64,000 nt of DNA from Epiperipatus broadwayi (Eukaryota; Onychophora; Udeonychophora; Euonychophora; Peripatidae). This document shows positions 11,871-23,785 of this stretch, one piece after another. The stretch spans positions 3,674,877-3,738,876 of the forward strand of contig JAQFVV010006216.1 in the NCBI GenBank assembly GCA_028023455.1, in the 5' to 3' direction. Under the pieces are notes generated by a model, which ran no database searches, had not been told where the DNA came from, and saw only the letters and a list, made by a program, of their open reading frames with translations. Made by a program: the position numbers and the translations under genes. Within the stretch, counting starts at the first letter, position 1. Every line of letters starts with the position of its first letter.

Positions 11871-13701
11871 ATTTATCTCTAGATATCGTTCTTATATCAT
11901 ATTTTGTTTTCTGAGTTATAATTTGTAATCAATGTGTGTATGGTTTATTCTAACAGATTTAAATTTTACATTAGTATCTTTAACACACATTTGTTTTTTG
12001 TTTTATATATATATATAAAGAGAACAGTTTAAGGCTTAATTTACATCTAGGATGATTAACCATTTTATGATCTTTTGAAAGATTCACATTTAATTATTTT
12101 ATATTAATATTTATATCTGTTGTAAATTTTAGCACATTTTTTTACAAACTAAAATAAAAATAAAAATATGTCTTCATTGGATATGATGTGATAGAATGAT
12201 AACAAATTGCTTACACTTAATCATGAATTTTGAGATAGTCAGACTTCATATTAATTAATTTTGTAGAAAAGTTATGGCTGAGAATAGAATTCATTGGAGG
12301 ATAATAGCCAGGAAAATTGTTTTCTGCAGAGAAAATTAAAAGGCAACATGCAATATGTAAAATAAAGACTGAAAATCCAATATGAGATATAAGATGATCA
12401 TTTATTTATAAAAAAAAACATCAAACATCATTGATATCATTAAAAGAATTAATAGACTGAAAGGTAATTGAAGACCTAAATTGCAATCCAAAAGATTATA
12501 AAAAAACTTAGAAAGAAATCACATCTGAAATGGACAGTTGAAGAAAAAAAGTTTGTTAGTGTGATGTGAGAGGAGAAACCATGGATTGAAGAAACTGGAT
12601 AAAAAACCATCCTGCAATGGATTAATATTATTTGAAAATAATGATTTGTGATTTGCAATTAGTTTAAGCAGTCTTTTCAAAACTCATACTATTTTCTTGC
12701 TTTAGATCTTTTTTCTTATGAATAAATGACCATATTTTAAGAAATGGCTACTAATGAATGAGTGCTTAATTTTTCAGTAAGATAGATATAACTTTAGGCT
12801 ATTATTTTAAAAAAGATGTTAGTGTATTCTCAGCTATTACAAACAATATGATAACAGTTTAAAAAACATGTTGATTTTGTATTAAAACAAGAAGATATTA
12901 GATTCTTCAATTCCATTACTCAACCGAAAGATATGCAATTAGAGATTTGTTAATTTCAAAAGATTTGTAAAAATTGATCTTGAAAATAACAAAATTTCTT
13001 TCAAAATATTCTTAAATATTAATCAAAAAAGTTAATCTAAAGATTATATGCTAGCTTTAAAATTACCAAGATCAGTAATCTTGGGCTCAGTGATCTTGCC
13101 CAAGGCAAACATAGAGATTTAGGAAATATTTGAAAATTATACAAAGCTTGTAGAAAATATTAGATCAATTTTGTTATTGTTTTTATAATGGCAGATTCAA
13201 TATAAATATATGTCTATAGTGTAATAAAATATAAACACACTTTCCAATGCCAATCTCAATCTGAAAGAGTTTGATTTCAAATAAGTCTAATGTCTACTAC
13301 AAAACACAATTGTCTAAAATGTTTTTATATTGCCATTATTAATGGTACATATCAATTTAAAAAAGATATCAAATTTAAATAATTTTATTAATATCAAAAT
13401 TTTTATTTGCAATCCCCCCCCCCCCCAAAGAGAGAGCGTCAAAAAACGAAGGAAACTAATCTCTAGAACAATTAACATAAATATATAATGCCATCATTTT
13501 TACTTATTAAATTTTACTCCATGAATGAGAATAAGCGCATGCCTAAATAACTTTCACAAATCATCATTGTATTAAGATAAAAGATCTTGCAGCAGCAAAA
13601 AAAAAAACAAAAAAAACCTTTACGATGTAAGTGATTTTAAACATTTAAAAATTAACAGAAATATCGATTACCAATAATCTTTCTTATTGCATTGCCAAAT
13701 G
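11871..13701. other. AT-rich stretch with a poly-C tract
   Basis: No coding or repeat structure recognised except a C13 run at 13414-13426. Confidence 0.5.
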
Positions 13702-13920
13702 TATATCATATAATACTAAATCATCCATACACTTTATTACTGTTACACAATGCTTTATTTACCACCCTCTTTTACAGTTTCAATTGCCCCAGCAATCTTC
13801 TTCAGAATTTTTACATCTTCTAAAAACTGCTAAGGCAATTGAAACTGTAAAAGAGGGTGGTAAATAATGCATTGTGTAACAGTAGTAAAGTGCATGGATG
13901 ATTTAGTATTATATGATATA
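13702..13920. mobile_element. Near-perfect foldback (MITE-like) element
   Basis: Arms 13702-13788 and 13834-13920 (87 bases each) are reverse complements with only a few mismatches. They start tatatcatataatactaaa and the right arm ends in its complement. The loop of 45 bases (13789-13833) is centred on cagcaatcttcttcagaa. High arm identity suggests recent formation or gene conversion. No transposase is encoded. It fits a miniature inverted-repeat element; the target-site duplication is not resolvable in this AT-rich context. Confidence 0.75.
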
Positions 13921-15906
13921 ATCTAATATTTTATGTCTATTTATGATTTTAATTATGTTTTGTGGTATATATATTATTTTCCCAATTAGTAAGTACATTA
14001 GAATTTTTTATTATTATCAAAAGTAATGCAGAGAAAATTTACAGTCATTATTAAGATTTGATTATTCATATATCTAAAAAAAAAGTTCATAATAGATTTT
14101 GAAGTTAAAACTCCCAGATACTTGTCACTATTAAAAGAAAAATTAATAATAAATTTAAAATAATTAAGTTTTAAGATTTACTTATGAACAATATATTTGT
14201 CTAATTAAAAGTAAATTGACAAACTACTTAAATGCAAAATATGTGTTTTATAACTGATTATTTCTAGATGACAGAAAGTAAAATATGGTTTAATTATGCA
14301 AACCACAAAAAAAAAAAAGTTAGCAAGATATGTAAAAGTGCAAGAGTGAATACAAATGTATTAAAATGGAATATATTATTGTGTATTTGTGAATTAGAAC
14401 TTTAAGGTCACAGAAATTAATGTCATTTGCATTTCCAAATTCACGTTTTATTACTGATTGTTAATATTCTCATGAGCAAAAAGAAATTCTTTATACATCT
14501 AAACAAATTTATGAGAAATAAATCTAAAGATATATTTTAAAGAATATATATATATATATATATATGACAATATCATTATCTAGTATATTAATAATTATAT
14601 TTGATATGAATTTATAACTGCCTCAATGAATACTTTTAGAGATTATTAATAAGTTCATTAATAAATTACGATAATAAAATATATGCCAGGTTAAGTTAAC
14701 AAAACTAAAATGCTCCCTAAATCACAGTACAGTTATTGCAGCTCTGACAATTAGTAAAAGTGATGATCTATAAGTTGATAATTCTCAATGTTTTAATACG
14801 GTATGCTGAAAAATAATATTTAATGCTTAAAGTTATTTATCCCAACTCTGAGGAAAAAAAATCCAATGGAATGATTTTAGCTATGCCCAAGTTGAGAGAG
14901 TTGTTATCTTATATACATCTGAGTAAAATCCTATGATATTACTAATTACTATAAGACATGAAATGGCTAATCTTATGATGATAACAACATAAATATTTTA
15001 AATCATAAACAGTTGTATTTTGATACAGTATATTTGTTGCTGTTTGTGAAGAATTATAAATATTGATGTAACAATTGTAATTATTTATGTGTTTATAACC
15101 ATGTAAATAATTCTGATTCAGTTGAACATAATTTTATTATGTGCTTAACTATGAGATATGCAGGAGAATGAACACCCATCAATGCATTTATACTATAGCA
15201 TGCAACTTAAAAATGTAAATCTATTAAAAGTTCACTAATATAATAAGAGATGCATTAATAATAAATTGCATATTATATGAAAATAATCAATTAGACATTT
15301 AATTCAGTTATTGAATTGTTAATGACTATATTTTAATTTATATACACAAGCTTGTACTGCATCTGTAACATTGAATCTTCTGCATTTATGTCAGCATTTT
15401 TAGAATTAATAGTGAAAGTTTTTTTGATATCAATTAGTTTTTGCACATATTACAAATAAAATTCAAAAACAATGTCTGTTTTATATTTTTATACTATTTT
15501 TACTTCATTATTAAGCAAATAGAACTCTTCCAACTATAGACCTAGAAGCATAATTAAATATTCATGGGTTTACATGGGCCAGTCCCAAAAAAATAATGTG
15601 TGGTAAATGTTATTTATTATTGGAAGGTCTGATTATAAGTGAAAATTGAGGCAAGTCATGAAATTAATATTTATCATTATAAATATTCTTTATTTTCTTA
15701 GTGTAAGTATTGTATTTCTCTAATGTTATTCCAAGTCAATGGTTCCCATTGTAATGATGAAATCACATCTCTTTGTATCCAGATAAATTCAGAAAAAAAT
15801 CGATGAAAATAATATTATGCTATATTTTTTTATATATTAAGAAAAATGTCAAGCAAAAACACAACATATCTATTTATTTGCATATCTGTTTAACCAATCG
15901 TATAGT
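13921..15906. other. AT-rich stretch with a (TA)n microsatellite
   Basis: (TA)n at about 14544-14566. No ORF or element was recognised elsewhere in this segment. Confidence 0.5.
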
Positions 15907-18801
15907 TGGCAGCATGTTCCTCAGGTCTGAGAATAAATTATTTTATTAATGGTGGAAAATAAGATTAAAATTTTCTTAGACCTATTTTTTTAAAGGGTCA
16001 TTATTTAACTCAAGATTTGTAAAATCCCCATATGATAGTATGAAAATTCTCAAACATTAAATATATTTAAGAGTTTTTTTTTTTTTTAAAAAAAAAATAA
16101 TATTAATAAAAATAAATAAAAAATAGGAAAGAGCAAAATAGAATTTTAATAATTTTGTATGTTTTATTCTAATTAATCAAGTTGTTTTTTTATTTTTCTT
16201 TAATAAAAAAGAAAAACCAAATCAGTGCAATTAACATATCTTGTTTTCTTTTGCAAGAAAATTTGATTTTTAATTATAAAGGAATGTCAATAATTTTATA
16301 TTGTTAAATGTAAGTTTTTAACGTGTTTTTCAATTTCTACGATTAAGAAGAGAATTGTCTGAATAATTTTTTTCATGAAATTTTATTTAATTGGCTGTCA
16401 TCAAAATGAGAATATAAGAGACACATTGTAATTGGCTTATGGTCAAGATTGTTCTAAAAAAATATATGTGAAGGTATGAGTTAAGGATTATACTTAAGTG
16501 TCTGGAGAGAAGTTATTTCTAAATTAACTGTTGAAGAGAGCAGTCAAATTTTAATCCTCTGACTGAAAAAATATAGAATTTTGCTAACTTAACTGTTGCA
16601 GAGAGAGCAGTCAAATATCTCAATCCAGCTGCTGAAAAAAATATTAGGAGTATTCCTAATTTAGCTGTTAAAGAAAGAGCAACCCAAATTTAATCCAGCT
16701 GCTGAAAAGAAAGAAGCAGAAGCCTTTACTAACCTGTGGCATAACCAAACTATTAAATATTATAATAGAAGTTTTTAATCTAGTTATTAGCAAACTGAAT
16801 TTAGTACTAAATGGTTGGTACAATGAAAACCATGTAATAAGTTCATCTAAAAGCTAGGCATCACCTTTCTTCATGTAACCTACCTTCACTGGAATAAAAA
16901 TATAGAAAAGATAGTATTCCCACAAAGTAATCTGCAATCCGGACTTCAACAAAGAGCATAATTCTCTGTCTACATCTGTCTAACCTGGAAATTGAAAAGA
17001 ACCAAATGGACAAAATTTGATATCTTTCATTTACCTGAAATTGCTACAGACCCAGGAAAGGATAAATTTAATCAGGCACATATTTAGAAACCTTCAGGGA
17101 GAAACTCCATCAGAAGTAACTGGAAAGGTCTCCACAAGAAAGAAAGCCTTGGCTAGATGTATTATTTTTTATTATATGTGCACACTATTTTTTTTATTAA
17201 TAGAATTTTTTTGTTTTATAAATGTAATAGGTTTTTTATGTGTTGTATAAAAATTGATAACAGTAAATACTTCTCTAAGTTAAAATATTTCCAATTATTA
17301 GACATATTTTTTTGGTAAAACACAATCAATTTTCTCTTACAAATGGTAAAATAGCTTTTTTTTTTTTTTTAAAAAAAGTATAATCTACTATAAATGTAAT
17401 TTATTTTTTTCTCTCTCTCAATTTGCCATCTGTAGAATCAAAAAGATTGCTATCTTTGATTTTTTTTGAATATGTTTAACAAACACTTAAAAATTTTAAA
17501 GAAAGAACTTAATGAATTTAAAGTTAATCCCTGGATGAAAATTAATTGGTTGCTTAATGTAATTTTTATAAAAATGTATTTTTTTTTATGAAATGGGTGT
17601 TTGAAATGTCATACTATTATGTCATTGTTGTTTTTGTTATTATTAATCAAATATTAAATAAATGTTTAAAAATATTCTTTCTAGTCTTAATTACTTTATT
17701 CTATCCAATTCTTATTTCATGAAGTGTTGTGTGTATGGTCTTATATTATGACAACTTATATCCTAGGATTTAATTTTTGGTTTTTTTGATGATACCAATA
17801 AAGCTATTATTTATAAATTTGAGAAGTCCATGATTTGCTTAAGATTATTTATGATAAGTTGGATTTATTTATTTATTTCCCTCTTACTTACAGTAATAAA
17901 TTATAGAGTTTTTGCTTCCTGAGCTAGATTTGTGCATAATAGCTATATGGAATATGGGGGTTTTATTTAGTGTGTGGGCATCCAGATAATGATGATGATT
18001 CCTGGGTTGGTGCAAAGAGGATATTCTTCAAAGTCCATGAACTACACATTATTTAGTTTGGTCTCTATCAGAAATTAAGTTTATTGTTGGCCAGTACATT
18101 GTTGGTACTAAATGGCCAGAGCATTTATGTGATTATATGTTTTAATATTCCAGCATTATTATTTTTTGCTTGTATTCTTATGGATTAGCCCTTAAGTTTG
18201 TGTATCCAAACTATGGTTTAAATAATTGCCCAAGCTGGCAAAGGCTTAATAGTTAGCCTGATCTACCAGAGACCCATAATAAATCCAGTCACAAGATTGA
18301 CTGTTGATTTCTTGTATTGATGTATTTTGATGATAAATGGTAATTTTGGGTATTATTTTTGAATAAGTACTTGTATTTTTGATAATGTTGGTTGAATTAT
18401 TTAATGATACTTATAATTGCTCTGAGGAGTAACTGATTTAACTAACTGGGCTGATCTCAGAGGTCACATGATCTCATGCTCTCTTGGAATATATAAATAT
18501 GCTTACATATTTTTTGATATTAATATCTTACTTGAATAACTATTACTTTTGGGGAGTGCTGGTGAAATTATAGTTAACTATGCTGCTCTCCCAGAGTGAT
18601 CTATTATGCTCATCTGTTTTGAGACTAAATTTTATTTATTTTTTTAACTTAAGGCTAGAAATACAATTCCTCAGATCCCTCATGGTTTAAATCCCAATTT
18701 TTTGTAGAGTTACAAATGGCTAATCAATTAAGGACAATTTATGTTTACATACTGGTGGCCATTACCCCAGGTATGAGCCTGTATTTCCCCATAGCATTAC
18801 A
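15907..18801 (+). repeat. 5' LTR of the 16-24 kb element
   Basis: Starts TGG and ends ACA. The first ~1,655 bases are shared with 22346-23785. The section 17562-18801 is not represented in the truncated right LTR, so its assignment rests on the PBS placed two bases beyond its end. It contains AATAAAGC near 17810, a possible polyadenylation signal. Confidence 0.6.
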
Positions 18802-18803
18802 AT

Positions 18804-18822
18804 TGGCAACCCAACTGTGGAC
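18804..18822 (+). other. Primer-binding-site-like sequence
   Basis: TGGCAACCCAACTGTGGAC lies two bases after the LTR end ...ATTACA. It begins with the TGG expected from a tRNA 3' CCA. It resembles the other PBS-like sites in this window (TGGTGACCCAACTTGGGCC at 52154; TGGCGCCCAACATGGGGC on the minus strand at 60477-60460). The tRNA was not identified. Confidence 0.55.
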
Positions 18823-19679
18823 ACAATGATGATCAGGTTCTAATAGTCAGTGACAACATAACTTGAATCTTAGAAATACACCTGAAAAACAATTCTGTAT
18901 TTTGATGCAGAATTAATTTAAATGCATTATTGTAAAAAGTGATAAAAGTTTAGAGGATGATTGTTATAATCCAATTAGAAATTACAAAATAGAAATATTA
19001 ATGTTTATTTAATGAGTTCATATTCAAAGTTGAACAGATAATCAAGCCATGATTTTGAAGATTGGATTGAGTTTTTGACTATTGAAATGTATTTAAATAT
19101 ACTCTCAATTTTGGTGATGGAAGGAGTGTTTTGCTGTTGGCTTGAGGATGTGGTGTTTTTCATGCAACTCCATGGAGGGTTTTTTCTCGGCATTGCTCCA
19201 ACTCAGATTTTCAGATTTTTTTTGATTGTTTATCATGGACCAGTTAACATAGTCCTTCCATGATTGCCAGCCTCTAAGCCTCCAAAAAAGGGACCAAAAC
19301 ATACTCTATATTTTCTAGCCCATAAGGCTCAAAGGAGCAGGGCTTTGCAATGTCAAGGGTTGTAGTAGCTACAGTGTCTATATTGAGATAGACCTTTGGT
19401 AATTTATGCTGCATTGTATATTTATAGTCTAGTGATTGGATTCTGTATTTATCTCAAAATTGTAAGTCATTATGCATTATTTTGCTGTTAGATTCTCATC
19501 AGATCTATAAAAAATGTTTTGTTAAATGGTTTCTGACACTTGTTTGTATACATATATGCACTTATAACAAAAAAAATACAATACAAATGGAAACTGGTCA
19601 AAGACACATGAACAGGATAGAATTGGGAGAATAAAGCAGTGGAAATAGTGAAATAAAATCAGTTATCAAGACAATAAGG

Positions 19680-20930
19680 TTGAAGGAAAGAAAGATTAGA
19701 AATAATAATATAGTAGTAGTGTTAGGTAAGGTGAAATATGGTTGCATGGAAGAGGAGGTGATGTTAAGTTTATTTTATGAGATATTTTTTTTAAAAGTTC
19801 AGATTTGTAGTTCTTGTGTAAAAATAATTCAATACAATTTTTTTTTTCAAAAAATAAAAATCTATAATAAAATCATATATGCTGACAAGAGAAAAAGCAA
19901 AAAAGATGAAAGAACATGATCTAAAAGAAGATGATCAGTAACTAATGGAATGAAATTCAGAGAATAGAGGAGGTTTCCATGTTATCTTAATTATTAGAAA
20001 TGTTTAAAGAAGAGAATAAAAAAGAGACCTCAAAGAGAAGATGACAATAAACAAGAAAAAGAGAATGAAAAAGAGACCAACTAAGAGAAGATGATAATAA
20101 ACAAAAAGAGACTAAAAGAGAGACCAACAAAGAGAAGAAAAGAATAAAGAGATTAACAAAGAGAAGAGGATAATATAAATAGAAAAATAACAGAAAATGT
20201 TAAAAGAAATAAAAGTAGATATGCTACAGAAAATTGATGAAAGTAGTAAAAGTATGAAATAGCAGATCAAATCAAAAAAATTAAAGAAATTTTGAATGAA
20301 GTGAGACAAAACAAAGAACAGGATATAAAAATAAAAGAGATACAAGAAGTAATGGATAATAAAATCAGCCAAGTGCAGAAGGCAATTGAATCTGAATGAT
20401 GAAAGTCAGCAAAGCCTGGAATTGATAGAAGAGCATATAGGGGACCTGGCTAATCAAATTAAATTCCTGCAGATCAGAGATAATCATAGAATCTGAGTAG
20501 TTAAACAATTAGAGGATGACTGTAGACAAGATGGTCAAACCAAAAGCAAAACTGCCATGCATATATTAAAAAAGAAGAAATTGGAAAATACAAAAATAGA
20601 GGAAGTACAGATAATCAATATACAAACCAAATGCCTGAAATTGTAAACCAGTTTCTTAAAATAAGAATATTTTCAGGAAATGCTGGTGTAGCTCTCATTG
20701 AACTCATTAATAGTCTGCAAAGATATTTCTGCATTAATGCCTTGACTGAAGATACAAAGTTAGCAATAGCTTGTAGCCATCTTCAAGTTGCATCCCAGGC
20801 ATGGTGGTATTTACTATTCACCTGTCCTCATAATTTTAATGAGTTTAAGCAGGCAATCATGAAATGCTACTGGAGTGAAGATTATCAGGAAGGGCTGAAA
20901 CAAAATATACCAAGAGAAGTGTCTTTGTAA
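19680..20930 (+). pseudogene. Gag remnant of an LTR retrotransposon
   Basis: A Lys/Glu-rich stretch (19680-20430), broken by stops, leads into a coiled coil reading LELIEEHIGDLANQIKFLQ. Frame 20631-20930 (99 residues) follows with the retrotransposon gag signature: a helix ending LINSLQRYFCINALTED, then TKLAIACSHLQVASQAWWYL and FNEFKQAIMKCYW. This is the pattern (x-L-x-x-a-x-x-x-L-x-x-x-A-x-x-W-W ... F-x-x-F) of the Ty3/gypsy gag family. It forms the capsid in intact elements. No CCHC knuckle follows clearly, and the frame closes before any protease. The position between the two LTRs supports the call. Confidence 0.75.
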
Positions 20931-21559
20931 GCCATACACTCCATTTTTTAAAAAAGCACAGTGAAATTGAGAGCACTCACTGCAAATTCTCTCTTGGAAT
21001 TACAAATAATAAGAATATTAAGACATTAACTTTCCATTGGCACTGAGTTGAGCAGGAGGCTGAACTGTTAAATGCATATGACAGCAGGTTTAGCTATTAA
21101 ATGCATATGACAGCAGCAAACCTGCATATTCTGAAAAGGAAGTTGGTTTAAACCTCCAACCAAATTGACATACAGAGGAGCTAATAATACACATATGAAT
21201 GTTATCTAATATGGGAAGCAAAAATCAAGATAGCACCATGGTATCATAACAGAAAAAGTGAAGAGGCCTATGGAAAAAGAGAAGTTCAACTGGTGACATA
21301 AATAGTCCTACCTGAACCTGAATATTTAGGAGATCTGGAAGTGGATACATTCATGAAGGAAATACTCATCAGGAATATCATTCTTCATCCCATGACATAT
21401 ATCACCTCATAACACAAAGTTATTATCAGAGAACTGATCATGATCCTCAGTCTCCAAAAGTAGGGTGCAGTTATACTTCTGACCAAGAAAACAAATAAAA
21501 GCAAGACAATAAAACTGAAACTGAGGAATGAAGATACTTTGAAGAAATTGGGGGTAAAT

Positions 21560-21660
21560 ATTAGAAAGTACTATAGTATTGCCTTCATTGCTGTTGGTGT
21601 ATGGTGATATTCTTGTAGACATAGGAATGCAGTGTGTTCATAATGCTCCAATGTTTTATG
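21560..21660 (+). pseudogene. Possible aspartic-protease relic
   Basis: One frame reads LLLVYGDILVDIGMQCV, which resembles the retroelement protease motif h-h-h-D-T/S-G-x-x-x, with DTG changed to DIG. It lies about 650 bases after the gag end and before the right LTR, where protease would be expected. The match is short, so this is weak. Confidence 0.25.
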
Positions 21661-22345
21661 TTTGCACTGCACCTACCTGGTTTATTTTTTTAATAAGCCC
21701 TTCATAGAAAGCTGAGCTTTTTATCAGCACAATACTGAATTGTCTGCCAGACACAGAACTGTGCCATAGGTGTGGAGGATATAAGACTCATAAAGTAATG
21801 GAGCTAGATATTCCACATGGCCAAACATTCCCTTGGTCATTTTTTCTCTCATTTGTCCTCTGGGCAGTAAGTTGTTTGGGCTTAAACTGAAATAGCTTTT
21901 ATGGTGCCCATGTTGCATTGCAAGCTTGAGTTCTGTAATGAGGTTTTTTGTACATCATGGTGTCAGAGGCAGGCATGTATATATAAGGACAATAGTCACA
22001 CCATCTCAAAAAGAATAACAATAGATCAAATAAATGAAAATTACCAGTAACCAAATAGCCTAACATGACTTAATTAAAAAAATTATATCTCAGCTTATAA
22101 GTCTGTATAAATGTTAAAGTACAGCAAAACATGACTAACAGTAGATGCAGGAAATGAAGCAATTTCTCTTGACCTAATGCACAGCAAATCATGACTAAGG
22201 TAAATTTTTGTTGTAGTGTAATGAAGTTGTCTGAAACAAACTAAAATATCAAGAAAGGGATTGAACTCAATTTCATTTCCTATATTAGGACCAGGATAAT
22301 GAAATCATTTGGTTGTACACTAGAAAAAATAAATAATTAGACAGA

Positions 22346-23785
22346 TGGCAGCATGTTCCTTGGGTTTGAGAATAAACAAATTATTTTATTAATGGGGGGA
22401 ATAATATTTAAATTTTCTTAGACCTATTTTTTTAAAGCATCATTATTTAACTCAACATTTGTAAAATTGCCATATGATAGTATGAAAATTTTCAAACATT
22501 AAATATATTTAAGAGTACTTTTTAAAAAATAATAAAAAAATTAAAAAAAGGAAGGAGCAAAGTAGGATTTTAATAATTTTATAAATTTTATTTTAATTAA
22601 TCAGAGTTGTTTTTTATCTCTTTAATGAAAAAGAAAAATCAAATCAGGGCAATTAACAGATTATCTAAAATGATAATGTAAGAGACAGATGGGCTTGTGG
22701 CAAAGATTGTTCAAAAATATATATGTGGGATATGAATTAAGGATTATACTTAAGTGCCTGGAGAGATGTTTTTGCTAACTTAACTATTCTTAATCCTGTG
22801 GCTAAAAAATATAGAAATTTTCTAACTTAACTGTTGAAGAGAGAGCAGTCAAATCTCAATCCAACTGCTGAAAAAAGCAGAAGTTTTCCTAACTTAGCTG
22901 TTAAAGAAAGAGCAGCCCAAGTTTAACCCAACTACTGAAAAGAATCAGAAGCCTTTACCAACCAGTGGCATAACACAACAAGAATCTTAACTCAGCCTTT
23001 GAATATAATAATAGAAAGTTTTTAATCCATCTTTTAGCATACTATGAGTTTAGCACTAAAATGGTTTTCACAATGAAAACCACATACTAAATTGAGCTAA
23101 AAGATAGGCATCACCTTCCTCCATGTAACCTACCTTCACTGGAATAAAAATATAAAGAGAGTACTTCTCAAAAGTAGTCTGCAATCCAGCCTTCAAACAA
23201 GAGCATAAGTCTCTAATAACATCTTTCTCACCTGGAAATTCAACAGGAGAATCAAATGGCCAAAATTTGATACTTTTATTTACCTGGAATTGCTACAGAC
23301 TCAGGAGAAAAATTTAAGCAGGCCCATATTTAGAAGCTTTCAAGGAGAAACTCCATCAGAAGCAACTGGAAAGGTCTCCACAAGCAAGAAAGTCTTGGCT
23401 GGAGATATTATTTTTTATTCACACTATGTTTTTATTAATATAATTTTTTTTGTTTCATAAATGTAATAAGTTTTTTTTCTGTTGTATAAGATTGATAACA
23501 ATAAATACTTCACTAAATTAAAATATTCCAAATTATTAGACTTTTTTTTTTAAAAAACGCAGTCAATTTTTTTTTACACATGGTAAAATAGCTTTTTTTT
23601 TTTTAAAGTATAATCTGCTATAAATGTAAGTTGCTGTTTTTTCTCTCTCAATTTGCCTTGTGGGTGGAATCAAAGATTGCTATCTTTGATTTTTTTGAAC
23701 ATGTTTAACAAACTCTTAAACATTTTTAAAGAAACAATCTAATGAATTTAAAGTTCTGGATAAAAAATTAATTTGTTGGTTAATG
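22346..23785 (+). repeat. 3' LTR (truncated) of the 16-24 kb element
   Basis: Direct repeat of 15907-17562 with scattered substitutions and small indels. Similarity stops abruptly after gttaatgtaa, and sequence beyond 23786 has no counterpart in the left LTR. A purine-rich stretch (agaaaaaataaataa, about 22322-22336) sits just before it as a possible polypurine tract. Confidence 0.65.

Larger units (their letters stand above)
15907..23785 (+). mobile_element. LTR retrotransposon, plus strand, 3' LTR truncated
   Basis: Two direct repeats in the same orientation start with TGGCAGCATGTTCCT (15907) and TGGCAGCATGTTCCT (22346) and match over about 1.4-1.65 kb, through ...TTAATGTAA (17562 and about 23785). 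In the left copy sequence continues to GCATTACA at 18801, followed after two bases by a PBS-like TGGCAACCCAACTGTGGAC. The full LTR is therefore probably about 2.9 kb, and the right LTR has lost its 3' part. Between them lie purine-rich coiled-coil coding remains and a gag domain. No RT or integrase was seen in the 4-kb internal region, so pol is deleted or was never present. Confidence 0.7.

Noticed and set aside
21724-21918. Possible zinc-knuckle CHRCGGYKTHK in the plus strand near 21760
   Set aside because: The spacing does not complete a CCHC motif and the frame closes soon after.
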